Program-made: the position numbers and the translations under genes | Source of the DNA: Streptomyces sp. TRM68367 | Lineage (GTDB): Bacteria > Actinomycetota > Actinomycetes > Streptomycetales > Streptomycetaceae | DNA length: 64,000 nucleotides | Reading direction: 5' to 3' | Assembly: GCF_014495685.1 (NCBI RefSeq) | Contig: NZ_JACTVI010000015.1 | Coordinates: 1 to 64,000 of the forward strand | Notes under the pieces: model-generated | What the model saw: only the letters and a program-made list of their open reading frames with translations | Database searches by the model: none | What the model was told of the DNA's origin: nothing | Shown here: positions 43,218 through 50,854 of the stretch, one piece after another | How positions within the stretch are numbered: the first letter of the stretch is position 1 | Layout of the letters: each line of letters starts with the position of its first letter

Positions 43218-44183
43218 ATGCAGACGCGTTCTCTTGGCACGTCCGGTCTCGAAGTCTCCAGCCTCGGTCTCGGCTGTATGGGCATGAGCTGGGTCTACGC
43301 GGTGTCCGAGCGCGACGACAAAGAGTCCGTGAGGATCATTCAGCGCGCCGTCGACATGGGGATCACCCTCATCGACACCGCCGACCTCTACGGGCCCTTC
43401 CGCAACGAGGAGTTGGTCGGCCGCGCCCTCAAGGGCCGCCGCGACCAGGTCGTTCTCGCCACCAAGTGCGGTCTCGTACCGGACATGACGCAGTACCCGA
43501 CCAAGGTCGAGGTCACCCCCAATGGACGCCCCGAGCACATCAAGAAGTCCATCGACGGCAGCCTGAGTCGGCTCGGCGCCGAGTGCGTCGACCTCTACCA
43601 GCTACACCGCGTGGACCCGGAAGTGCCCATCGAGGAGTCCTGGGGCGCCATGGCCGAGCTGGTCGCCGCGGGCAAGGCACGGCACATCGGCCTCTCGGAG
43701 GCCACCGTGGACCACCTGGAGCGGGCCCTCGCCGTCGCGCCCGTGGCCACGCTGCAGTCCGAACTGTCGCTGTGGTCGCGCGACCCGCTGGGCGACGTCC
43801 TGCCCTGGTGTCAGGACAACGGCGTGGGATTCCTGCCCTTCTCGCCGCTCGGCCGCGGTTTCCTGACCGGCGCCATCCGCACCGCCGACCAACTGCCGCC
43901 CACCGATTTCCGCGCCCAGCAGCCCCGCTTCGCCGCCAACGCGCTGGAGCACAACCTGCGCATCGTGGACGGCATCGAACAGGTCGCACAGCGCCACGAC
44001 GCCACCCCCGCCCAGGTCGCGCTCGCTTGGGTGCTCGCCCAGGGCCCGAGCGTCGTCCCCATCCCGGGCAGCACGCGCCTCGCGCATCTGGAGGATAACG
44101 TGGGCGCCGCCGCCCTCGAACTGACCGACGCCGACCTGCGGGACCTCGACGGCCTGCCCGCCGCGGTCGGAACCCGCTTCTGA
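43218..44183 (+). CDS. Aldo/keto reductase
   Basis: A 321-residue NADPH-dependent reductase. The catalytic tetrad is visible: Asp and Tyr in LIDTADLYGPF, Lys in VLATKCG and His in YQLHRVDP. The C-terminal cofactor block reads VVPIPGSTRLAHLEDN. The start MQTRSLGTSGLEVSSLGLGC, quoted here up to its GLGC turn, is typical of the AKR11/12-like group. ATG 43218 follows CGGAGGCACC. It lies between the phosphotriesterase-like gene (115 bases) and the AfsA-like operon (165 bases). A role reducing the keto group of a butenolide or butyrolactone intermediate is possible. Confidence 0.9.
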   Translation: MQTRSLGTSGLEVSSLGLGCMGMSWVYAVSERDDKESVRIIQRAVDMGITLIDTADLYGPFRNEELVGRALKGRRDQVVLATKCGLVPDMTQYPTKVEVTPNGRPEHIKKSIDGSLSRLGAECVDLYQLHRVDPEVPIEESWGAMAELVAAGKARHIGLSEATVDHLERALAVAPVATLQSELSLWSRDPLGDVLPWCQDNGVGFLPFSPLGRGFLTGAIRTADQLPPTDFRAQQPRFAANALEHNLRIVDGIEQVAQRHDATPAQVALAWVLAQGPSVVPIPGSTRLAHLEDNVGAAALELTDADLRDLDGLPAAVGTRF

Positions 44184-44263
44184 GCCCGGACGCCTGTGAG
44201 CCCTCAGGCCCTTACGAGTTCTACGACTGCGCTTGCTCCCGTACGCCTCACAAACGAACTGTC

Positions 44264-44285
44264 GGGCGCACAGCGCTGTGCACCC
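44264..44285. promoter_or_regulatory. Palindrome before the AfsA-like gene
   Basis: GCACAGCGCTGTGC (44268-44281) is a perfect 14-base palindrome, extended by GGG/CCC pairs to 22 bases with one mismatch. It is 63 bases before the AfsA-like start and 80 bases after the reductase stop. It could be an operator or an intercistronic hairpin. Confidence 0.5.
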
Positions 44286-44348
44286 GTGGCATCCCGACGT
44301 GCCTCCGCCTCGCCGACGGAGGAACGACCGTCTCCGATGGGAGAAACC

Positions 44349-45401
44349 ATGCCGCTCAGCCCCGGTCCGACGGCGGACCCCCACCCGTCCACGGCCACCA
44401 CCTCCATACGGCCACTGGCCACCGTGCGCGCCCTGAGCTTCCGCACGACCGTCGACCGAGACCGCGTGCACCGCGCGGCGCTAGGCGAGACGTTCGTCAC
44501 CGACAGCGTCTCCGTGACCGATGACCTCTTCCTCTGCGGCGCCCAACTGCCCCGCTCCCACGCCTACTACGGCGACGTACACGACGATCCCAAGCACTTC
44601 GACGTGCTACTCGTACTGGAGGCCGTACGGCAGGCGGTCATGCTCGGCGCCCACGAGTACTACGGCCTGGCCGCCGACGTTCGATTCATCCTCACCCACA
44701 ACCGGATCGAGATACGGTCCCTGCCGTCCCTGGTGATCGGCACCCGACCCGCCCACCTGACGTTGAACATCAGGGTCACCGACAAGAGGGTCAGGGACGG
44801 CGTGGTCTGCGCGCTGTCCTTCTACACCTGCCTCACGCTCGACGGCACCGAGGTCGCCCGGGTGACGATGGGCATGGCGTACAAGTCGCCCGACTCCTAC
44901 CGGCGACTGCGCACCTCCGGGCGGCTGGCCGCCGGGCTGCCGGGCAGTGCGGACGCGGAGCCCGTCGTTCCCGTCTCGCCCTGCCTCGTGGGCCGCAACG
45001 ACGCCGCCAACGTCGTGCTCGGCGAGCCCCGTTGGGCCGGGGAGACGCTCACGGCACCGGTCCGCGTGGATCAGAGTCATCCCAGCATGTTCGACCATCC
45101 GCAGGACCACGTCCCCGGCATGGTGATGAACGAGGCCTTCCGCCAGATCGCCGTGCTCGCCGCGGACGCCGCCCACGCCCTGCATCCCTCCCGCGGCCGG
45201 CTGACCCTCCTCGACGTCACGTACACCCGCTTCGGGGAACTGGACCTGGCCACCACAGCGACCGCTCGGCCGCGAGCCGCCGAGGCGCACGGTGACGCCC
45301 TCTTCGTACCGGTCGAGCTGGCTCTGCGGCAGCGTGGCGAGGACATTGCCACGGCCGTCGCCGAACTCACCTATCCCGAGGCCGCTGGAGGTGCGGCATG
45401 A
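44349..45401 (+). CDS. AfsA-family butyrolactone/butenolide synthase-like protein
   Basis: A 350-residue protein with the two tandem hot-dog domains of the AfsA/ScbA/MmfL family. The first opens with VHRAALGETFVTDSVSVTDD and contains LLVLEAVRQAVML (Glu91). The second contains HVPGMVMNEAFRQIAVLA (Arg265). These Glu and Arg residues correspond by position to ones reported as essential in ScbA (from memory). AfsA enzymes couple a beta-ketoacyl chain to dihydroxyacetone phosphate, giving a butenolide phosphate. ATG 44349 follows GGGAGA; ATG 44337 is possible. Its stop overlaps the next start (ATGA). No scbR-type receptor gene adjoins it. Confidence 0.85.
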   Translation: MPLSPGPTADPHPSTATTSIRPLATVRALSFRTTVDRDRVHRAALGETFVTDSVSVTDDLFLCGAQLPRSHAYYGDVHDDPKHFDVLLVLEAVRQAVMLGAHEYYGLAADVRFILTHNRIEIRSLPSLVIGTRPAHLTLNIRVTDKRVRDGVVCALSFYTCLTLDGTEVARVTMGMAYKSPDSYRRLRTSGRLAAGLPGSADAEPVVPVSPCLVGRNDAANVVLGEPRWAGETLTAPVRVDQSHPSMFDHPQDHVPGMVMNEAFRQIAVLAADAAHALHPSRGRLTLLDVTYTRFGELDLATTATARPRAAEAHGDALFVPVELALRQRGEDIATAVAELTYPEAAGGAA

Positions 45402-46996
45402 CCCGCGGAGCCGAGCAGGTCGTCGTGGTGGGTGCGGGACCCACCGGACTGACCGCGGCCTGTGAACTGCTGCGGCACGGGGTGCGCGTACGGGTGCTCG
45501 ACAAGCGCGACGAGCCGTCCGGCCACTCCAAGGCGCTACTGCTGTGGCCGCGCACGGTGGAGGTGCTGGCCCAGCTCGGCGTCGAGAAGGAGGCGCGGGG
45601 GCGGGCCATCCCGATCGGGCGGTTCTCGTACTACTCGTCGGGCCGCCCCGTGGCGCGGCTGGACTTCGATGCGGAGACCACGCCGCTGTGCCTTCCGCAG
45701 CGCGGGACCGAGGACGTCCTCAGGGAACTCCTCGGCCGACTCGGCGGCCGGGTCGAACGTGGCTGGACCCTCCAGGGGCTCGACCAGCGCGCCGACGCCG
45801 TCGAGCTGAGGCTGACCGACCCCGAGGGAGCCGACCGAACCCTCACCGCGGACTGGGTGATCGGCGCGGACGGCGCCCACAGCACCGTCCGGGACGCCTT
45901 GGGCGTCCCGTTCGAGGGCGCCACCTACGCCAACGCCTTCATGCTCGCCGACGCCCATGGCGGACGGCACCTCGCCCGTGACGAGGCGCACTACTTCCAG
46001 TCGCCGGGCGGGGTCCTGGTCGTCGTACCGCTGCCCGACGGCCGGCACCGCTGGTTCGTCAACGCGCCGCACGGGGAGGAGACCGCGACCCTGCCGCTGC
46101 TGCAACGGCTCGTCGACGAACGCGGTCCCGGAGGGGTCGCCCTGGAGGACCCTGAGTGGATCAGCACCTTCCGGGTGCACCACCGGTTGGCCGCCCGGAT
46201 GCGTCAGGGCCGGTGCTTCCTGACCGGCGACGCGGCGCACATTCACTCCCCGGCGGGCGGCCAGGGCCTCAACACCGGGCTCCAGGACGCCCACAACCTC
46301 GCCTGGAAACTCGCCGGCGTCATCCAGGGCCGCTTCGGCACACCGCTGCTCGACACCTACGAGCGTGAACGCCACGCCGTGGCCCGGCAGGTCGTGCGCG
46401 ACACGGACATCCAGACGCGGGCGTGGCTGGTCTCCGTCCCCTGGAAGATCCGCGCGCGGGACGCGCTGCTGCGCGGCGCCGACCGCACCGGGATGCTGCG
46501 GAAGTACGCGCCGGTCATGGCGGGCAGGCGCGTCACCTATCCGGCCGTCCTGCCGCCGTCGGTCCTCCCCTCCCGGACGTTGTCGCGCCGACGGCGCACG
46601 CGCAGCGGCATCGGCACGGTCTTCCCCGACCATCTGCTGCCCGCCTCGCTCCGGATCCCGCGGCCGCAGGGCCCGGACGCGACACCGCAGCCGTACCATC
46701 TGGTCACCGTCGGTCGGGAGGCGTCGGGTGCCCTGCACGAGAAGGCGGCCCGGACCGCCGCGCGCTGGTCCCCGGTGCTCACCCATATCCGCCTGACCGG
46801 CGAGGCGTCGGCGCTCCCGCGTGGCGACGCCGGGTTCTACCTCGTACGGCCCGACGGCTACATCGCCTTCCACGGGCACTCCGGTGACCTGGTCGCGCTC
46901 GACGACGTACTGGCCGGGCTGTCCGTACGACGGCCTCCCGCGCCCGCCCCCGCCGACGCCTTTGGGAAAGGACTCGGTCATGCCCACACCCGTTAA
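45398..46996 (+). CDS. FAD-dependent aromatic/polyketide-type monooxygenase
   Basis: A 532-residue class A flavoprotein hydroxylase. FAD motifs are GAGPTG (12-17) near the N-terminus, the DG motif GADGAHSTVRDALG, and GDAAHIHSPAGGQGLNTGLQ in which GD contacts the ribityl chain. A C-terminal thioredoxin-like extension (about 430-520, GRDAGFYLVRPDGY-like) is typical of the PheA/TetX and polyketide hydroxylase group. It would hydroxylate or oxidatively rearrange the ring or chain made by the operon. It is translationally coupled to the AfsA-like gene upstream, and the cupin gene begins within its last 17 bases. Confidence 0.9.
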   Translation: MTRGAEQVVVVGAGPTGLTAACELLRHGVRVRVLDKRDEPSGHSKALLLWPRTVEVLAQLGVEKEARGRAIPIGRFSYYSSGRPVARLDFDAETTPLCLPQRGTEDVLRELLGRLGGRVERGWTLQGLDQRADAVELRLTDPEGADRTLTADWVIGADGAHSTVRDALGVPFEGATYANAFMLADAHGGRHLARDEAHYFQSPGGVLVVVPLPDGRHRWFVNAPHGEETATLPLLQRLVDERGPGGVALEDPEWISTFRVHHRLAARMRQGRCFLTGDAAHIHSPAGGQGLNTGLQDAHNLAWKLAGVIQGRFGTPLLDTYERERHAVARQVVRDTDIQTRAWLVSVPWKIRARDALLRGADRTGMLRKYAPVMAGRRVTYPAVLPPSVLPSRTLSRRRRTRSGIGTVFPDHLLPASLRIPRPQGPDATPQPYHLVTVGREASGALHEKAARTAARWSPVLTHIRLTGEASALPRGDAGFYLVRPDGYIAFHGHSGDLVALDDVLAGLSVRRPPAPAPADAFGKGLGHAHTR

Positions 46997-47375
46997 ACCC
47001 CCTGTTCGGTCACCCGCAGAGGACCTCGTGAACGGCCCCTGGGAGGAGATCGGCACGCCCCTGGTCGTCGACACCCCGCACGCCCGCGTCTGGGTCGAGC
47101 GCATCCCGGCCGGAGCCACCCGTCCGCTGCACACCCACCGCGTCCCATGGCTCACGGTCGTCGTCAACGGCGGCCAGGCCGACATCCTCGGCCCCGACGG
47201 GCACCGGACCGGCACCGTGGAACTGGCCAGTGGCCAGGTCAAGCTGAACCCGCTGCCGGACGGACCGGTCCGCCACGCCATGCACAACACCGGGGACGGC
47301 GAACTGGTCCTGGTGGCGATCCAACTACCTGACGCAACAGGGGAGTTGGTTGAAGAGCAGAAGATGATCTCGTGA
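46980..47375 (+). CDS. Cupin-domain protein
   Basis: A 131-residue single-domain protein predicted to form a small beta barrel. The cupin motif 1 is seen as HTHRVPWLTVVVNGGQADIL and motif 2 as PDGPVRHAMHNTGDGELVLV. The metal-ligand histidines of motif 1 (HTH) are present, but the usual Glu is not obvious, so it may bind metal weakly or serve as an isomerase or cyclase. It overlaps the monooxygenase gene by 17 bases and the phosphatase gene by four (GTGA), so it is a fixed part of the operon. Confidence 0.8.
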   Translation: MPTPVKPPVRSPAEDLVNGPWEEIGTPLVVDTPHARVWVERIPAGATRPLHTHRVPWLTVVVNGGQADILGPDGHRTGTVELASGQVKLNPLPDGPVRHAMHNTGDGELVLVAIQLPDATGELVEEQKMIS

Positions 47376-48040
47376 CAGCACCGTATCTGGTCTTCACCGA
47401 TGTGGACGAGACCCTGATCAGCCGCAAGAGCATGTTCGACTTCCTGTCCTTCTGGCTGGAAGGACGTGGACCCGGCGGTGCCCAGCGGTACCGCGAGATA
47501 CACCACGGACTCCAGAAGGCGGCCGACGCCGGCGTCCCGCGCGAGGAGATCAACCGCCGCTTCTACCGTGTGTACCAGGGCGAGGCGGCCGACGAGGTCG
47601 CTGCCGCAGGGCAGCGGTGGTTCACCAATCGCGCCGCCGATCCGGACTTCTTCATCCACTCCACCATGCGGGCCCTGCACGCCCACCGCGCGGCCGGAGC
47701 ACAACTCGTCCTGGTCTCCGGCTCCTTCGAACCGTGCCTTGCCCCCATCGCCCGCACCGTGGAAGCCAGGCTCATCCTGTGCACACGCCCGGGGACCCGC
47801 GGTGGCAGGTACACCGGGCACGTTCCGGAGCCGGTGATCGGCGACGGCAAGGCGCGGGCGGTCCGGCGCCTGCTCGACGAGCACCCCGGGGTACGGGCCG
47901 AGGACTGCTGGGCCTACGGCGACCACCTCAGCGACCTGCCGATGTTGCGCCTGGTCGGTCACCCGGTCGCTGTGGGCGACGACCCCAGCCTCATCGCTGC
48001 CCTCGCCCAGCGGCAGCCCGCCGAAGGGACACTGGCATGA
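47372..48040 (+). CDS. HAD-superfamily (HAD-IB) phosphatase
   Basis: A 222-residue haloacid-dehalogenase-fold phosphatase. Nucleophile and acid Asp10/Asp12 lie in FTDVDETL, the motif II Ser116 in VLVSGSFEP, Lys160 in GDGKARAV and acidic motif Asp184/Asp188 in YGDHLSDLP. It is of the SerB-like HAD-IB class. In methylenomycin-furan biosynthesis a HAD phosphatase (MmfP) acts after the AfsA homologue MmfL to remove phosphate, so its presence here supports a phosphorylated butenolide intermediate. Both ends overlap neighbouring genes (GTGA and ATGA). Confidence 0.9.
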   Translation: MTAPYLVFTDVDETLISRKSMFDFLSFWLEGRGPGGAQRYREIHHGLQKAADAGVPREEINRRFYRVYQGEAADEVAAAGQRWFTNRAADPDFFIHSTMRALHAHRAAGAQLVLVSGSFEPCLAPIARTVEARLILCTRPGTRGGRYTGHVPEPVIGDGKARAVRRLLDEHPGVRAEDCWAYGDHLSDLPMLRLVGHPVAVGDDPSLIAALAQRQPAEGTLA

Positions 48041-49068
48041 CCATCCACTTCCCCGGAGCCCCGGGGATCGGCATCGTGGGTACGGGAGCCTATCTCCCGG
48101 CCGAGATCGTCTCCAACGAGACGGTGGCCGCACGCGCCGGAGTGACGGACGACTGGATCGTCCGCAAGACGGCCATCCGCAGTCGCCGCTACGCCGCCCG
48201 CGGCGAGGCCACCTCCGACCTCGCCGCCGAGGCCGCACGGGCCGCTCTGCGCAACGCCGGGCTCCGGGCCGACGAGATCAGCTGGATCATCGTCGCCACC
48301 TCCACCCCCGACCAGCCGCAACCGGCGACGGCCTGCCTGGTCCAGAGCCTGATCGGTGCGCACAACGCGGCGGCGTTCGACGTGAACGCCGTGTGCAGCG
48401 GCTTCGTCTTCGCCCTCGCCGCGGGTACCCGGCTGCTCGCCCAGCCGCACGCCGGATGCTCGCCCGGCTATGCGCTGGTGATCGGCGCCGACGTCTACTC
48501 GCGTATCATCGACCCGACCGACCGCAGGACCGCCGTCCTCTTCGGCGACGGTGCCGGCGCGGTCGTCCTGGGCCCGGTCGGCAGCCGCGGCGGACTGCTC
48601 GGCTTCAGCCTGGCCAGCTACGGCGGCCTGTCCCACCTGATCGCGGTTCCCGCCGGAGGCAGCCGTGAGCCGGCGAGCCGGCAGACACTCGCCGACAACC
48701 GCCACTCCTTCAAGATGGACGGGCGCGGGGTCAAGGAGTTCGTGACTGCCGAACTACCCAAGGCAGTCACGGGAGTTCTTCATGCCCACGGCATGAGCGG
48801 ATGGCAGGTCGACCACTTCATCCCGCACCAGGCGAACGGCGCGATGCTCCACGACATCGTGCCGAAACTCGGCCTCCCCCAGGCGCGGACCACCCTCACC
48901 GTGGCCGAGCACGGCAACACGAGTGCCGCCTCGATACCGCTGGCCATCCACCAGGCGAACACGGGCCGCCTGCTCAAGGAGGGGGAACTGGTCCTGCTCG
49001 CCGGCTTCGGCGGAGGCATGTCACTGGGCACGGCACTGCTCCGCTGGAGCGGTTCCCGACAGCGCTGA
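48037..49068 (+). CDS. 3-oxoacyl-ACP synthase III family (KAS III)
   Basis: A 343-residue thiolase-fold condensing enzyme with the full KAS III triad: Cys120 in NAVCSGFVF, His264 in IPHQANGAML and Asn294 in EHGNTSAAS. Further signatures are TDDWIVRKTAIRSRR and LFGDGAGAVVLG. It is shorter and more divergent than housekeeping FabH and could provide a dedicated beta-ketoacyl starter for the AfsA-like enzyme or form a C-C or ester bond later in the pathway. It is the last enzyme gene of the coupled operon; its ATG overlaps the phosphatase stop. Confidence 0.9.
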   Translation: MTIHFPGAPGIGIVGTGAYLPAEIVSNETVAARAGVTDDWIVRKTAIRSRRYAARGEATSDLAAEAARAALRNAGLRADEISWIIVATSTPDQPQPATACLVQSLIGAHNAAAFDVNAVCSGFVFALAAGTRLLAQPHAGCSPGYALVIGADVYSRIIDPTDRRTAVLFGDGAGAVVLGPVGSRGGLLGFSLASYGGLSHLIAVPAGGSREPASRQTLADNRHSFKMDGRGVKEFVTAELPKAVTGVLHAHGMSGWQVDHFIPHQANGAMLHDIVPKLGLPQARTTLTVAEHGNTSAASIPLAIHQANTGRLLKEGELVLLAGFGGGMSLGTALLRWSGSRQR

Positions 49069-49091
49069 GGCCCCCCCCACGGAGGACAACC

Positions 49092-49310
49092 ATGGCCTTA
49101 CCCCGTCCCTCATCCCCCACCGGGCACCCGGCGGCTCCCCGTCCGGACCCGGCGCCCCATCGCACGGCCCCGGTGCCGCCGGCCCGCCCATGCGCCCGTG
49201 CCCTCGCCTGCTGGTCGATGGGCGCCGACGACCAGTGCAGCCCGGTGTGCGACTGCCCTTTTGAGATGTTCGGCGGTGACGGGTCTGTGCCGCGCCACGT
49301 TCGGCGGTGA
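49092..49310 (+). CDS. Possible Cys-rich small protein, end of the AfsA-like operon
   Basis: A 72-codon frame begins 23 bases after the KAS III stop with a very strong GGAGGACAACC ribosome site. It has a Pro-rich N-terminal half, then five cysteines at 34, 40, 49, 53 and 55 (CSPVCDC). It ends at a stop in what may already be mobile DNA, so it could be a real small protein or the truncated start of a longer one. I know no family for it. The remaining bases to 49487 hold no gene that I can support. Confidence 0.4.
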   Translation: MALPRPSSPTGHPAAPRPDPAPHRTAPVPPARPCARALACWSMGADDQCSPVCDCPFEMFGGDGSVPRHVRR

Positions 49311-49487
49311 AACGGTCCCCGACGGGCCGTCGCGTCATGACCTCGCAGATCGCCGAACGGTTGGCCTGCCCTGCATGACGCGTCGGGTCCCTGGCTCGTG
49401 TCGAGGTAGCAGCGCAGCCGGACGCCGGGCTGGCCGGCGTCCCGCGTCGGTCGCTCCGCTGTCGCCGTCGCCCACCGGTGATGGGGA

Positions 49488-49507
49488 TCTTGGAATTGAT
49501 CACCTAG
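49488..49507. repeat. Copy 3 of the TTGGAATTGATCA motif
   Basis: TCTTGGAATTGATCACCTAG, 46 bases before the IS982 remnant. Related copies are at 391-410 and, inverted, at 39023-39043. The last two sit inside opposite ends of the island. Confidence 0.45.
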
Positions 49508-49553
49508 CCGGTGCGCCGGCAGGCGACGTTCGCCCCGTCGGGACACCCGGCAC

Positions 49554-50189
49554 GTCAAACGTTTGATACGGGTGCTCGCCAAGGACACCGACTTCTGGCA
49601 CGACACGGTGTGGATCACGGACTCGACCCCGGTGCCGTGCGGGATGTCCCGCCCCACGGTCAAGCGCCCGGAACTGGCGGGCTGGGCCAACTACGGCTAC
49701 TGCGCGTCGCATTCGCGGTTCTTCTGGGGGCTGCGGCTCTACCTGGTGTGCACCCCGGCCGGGATGCCGATCCTGTGGGCGCTGGCCGATCCGAAGCTCG
49801 GCGAGCGCGAGGTGCTGGCCGCGATGCTGGAGATCGATGCCGAGTTGGTGCGCGTGCGGCAGGGCCTGCTGCTGATCAGCGACAAGGGCTTCGCCTCGAA
49901 GACCTTCGAGCGGTCACTGTCCGTACAGGGCGTCACCCTGCTGCGGCCGTCGAGGAAGAAGGAGATCCTGCGGCCCGGCGAGCCGATGCTCAAGAAGGTC
50001 CGCCAGCTGATCGAGTCGGTGAACGACACCCTCAAAGGCCAGCTCGATCTGGAACAACACGGCGGGCGCACCGTCGAGGGCGTCGCCGTGCGCGTCGCTC
50101 AGCGCGTGCTGGCCCTGGCCGCCGCGATCTGGCACAACTTCCAGACCGGCCAGGTGGTCAGCCGCTCACTGACCGCCTACGACCACTGA
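49554..50189 (+). pseudogene. 5'-truncated IS982-family transposase
   Basis: The frame VKRLIRVLAKDTDFWHDTVW continues with ITDSTPVPCGMSRPTVKR, YCASHSRFFWGLRLYLV, LLISDKGFASKTFE and LIESVNDTLKGQLDLEQHGG to IWHNFQTGQVV. The DDE residues of IS982 transposases (Asp in TDSTPV, Asp in SDKGF, Glu in ESVNDT) are all present. The first 100 or so residues are missing, so no functional protein is made, although TTG 49563 could open the rest. It marks the right side of the island, and the IS-end-like sequence follows 70 bases later. Confidence 0.85.
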
Positions 50190-50258
50190 CCGTATTTGGA
50201 AAGACTCGTCTGGGGCTTTTCGGCAACGCGGCGAGGTGCGGTGCCAGGCCGCGCGCCC

Positions 50259-50279
50259 CGGGCGGGCATAGTGCAAGGA
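50259..50279. repeat. IS-end-like sequence, right border of the island
   Basis: CGGGCGGGCATAGTGCAAGGA is the inverted partner of 38001-38021 (19 of 21 positions). Bases 50290-50381, up to the YchJ-family gene, show no gene; they contain AT-richer sequence unlike the surrounding core. Confidence 0.55.
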
Positions 50280-50381
50280 CCCTTAGGGCTTGCAGGACAA
50301 TAAGTTGCGTGGCGGCGCTCTTGACACCGCAGCTCAGGCTCGGTGTTCGAAGGCAAGTTAATCCTCTGCACGCCCTTAGCC

Positions 50382-50759
50382 CTACTGGTCGAGGAACTCC
50401 CCGTCGACGTACACCCAGGCCCCGTCGACCCGCTCGAACCGGCTCCGCTCGTGCAGCGACCCGCCCCGGCAGGACGCCCGGAAGGTCACGGTGCCGCTGG
50501 AGTGGAAGGCGGACCCGTCGCCCGTCGCCAGGATCTCCAGCCCGGTCCACCGCATCCGCGGATCGAGGTCCAGCCGCTCCGGCCGCGTCCGCGGATGCCA
50601 CGTCCGCAGCAGATAGCCCGCGTCCCCCCGCACGAACGCGCAGTACCGCGACCGCATCAGCGCCTCCGCGGTCGGCGCGACGGCGGCCCCCGAGTGGTAG
50701 CGGCCGCAGCAGGCCTCGTACGCCTCGGACCGTCCGCAGGGACAGGAACGCGTGGTCAT
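50382..50759 (-). CDS. YchJ-family (UPF0225) SEC-C-like protein
   Basis: A 125-residue cytoplasmic protein with the N-terminal zinc motif SCPCGRSEAYEACCGRYH and the family block LMRSRYCAFVRGD followed by YLLRTWHP. These mark the UPF0225/YchJ family. The function is unknown; the N-terminal cysteines resemble the SEC-C zinc site. ATG 50759 is used; ATG 50768 adds three residues. From memory the S. coelicolor orthologue (SCO1677) lies next to the gluconate regulator, which supports the 38-50 kb segment being inserted. Confidence 0.85.
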   Translation of the reverse strand: MTTRSCPCGRSEAYEACCGRYHSGAAVAPTAEALMRSRYCAFVRGDAGYLLRTWHPRTRPERLDLDPRMRWTGLEILATGDGSAFHSSGTVTFRASCRGGSLHERSRFERVDGAWVYVDGEFLDQ

Positions 50760-50854
50760 GCGCGCCATTGTGCCAGGGCCTGTCCGGCGGATCCTGCCGC
50801 AGACGTGCGCTGATCAGTCGCCGTTGCTTTCCTGCGACTTGATCTGCCGGGGCA

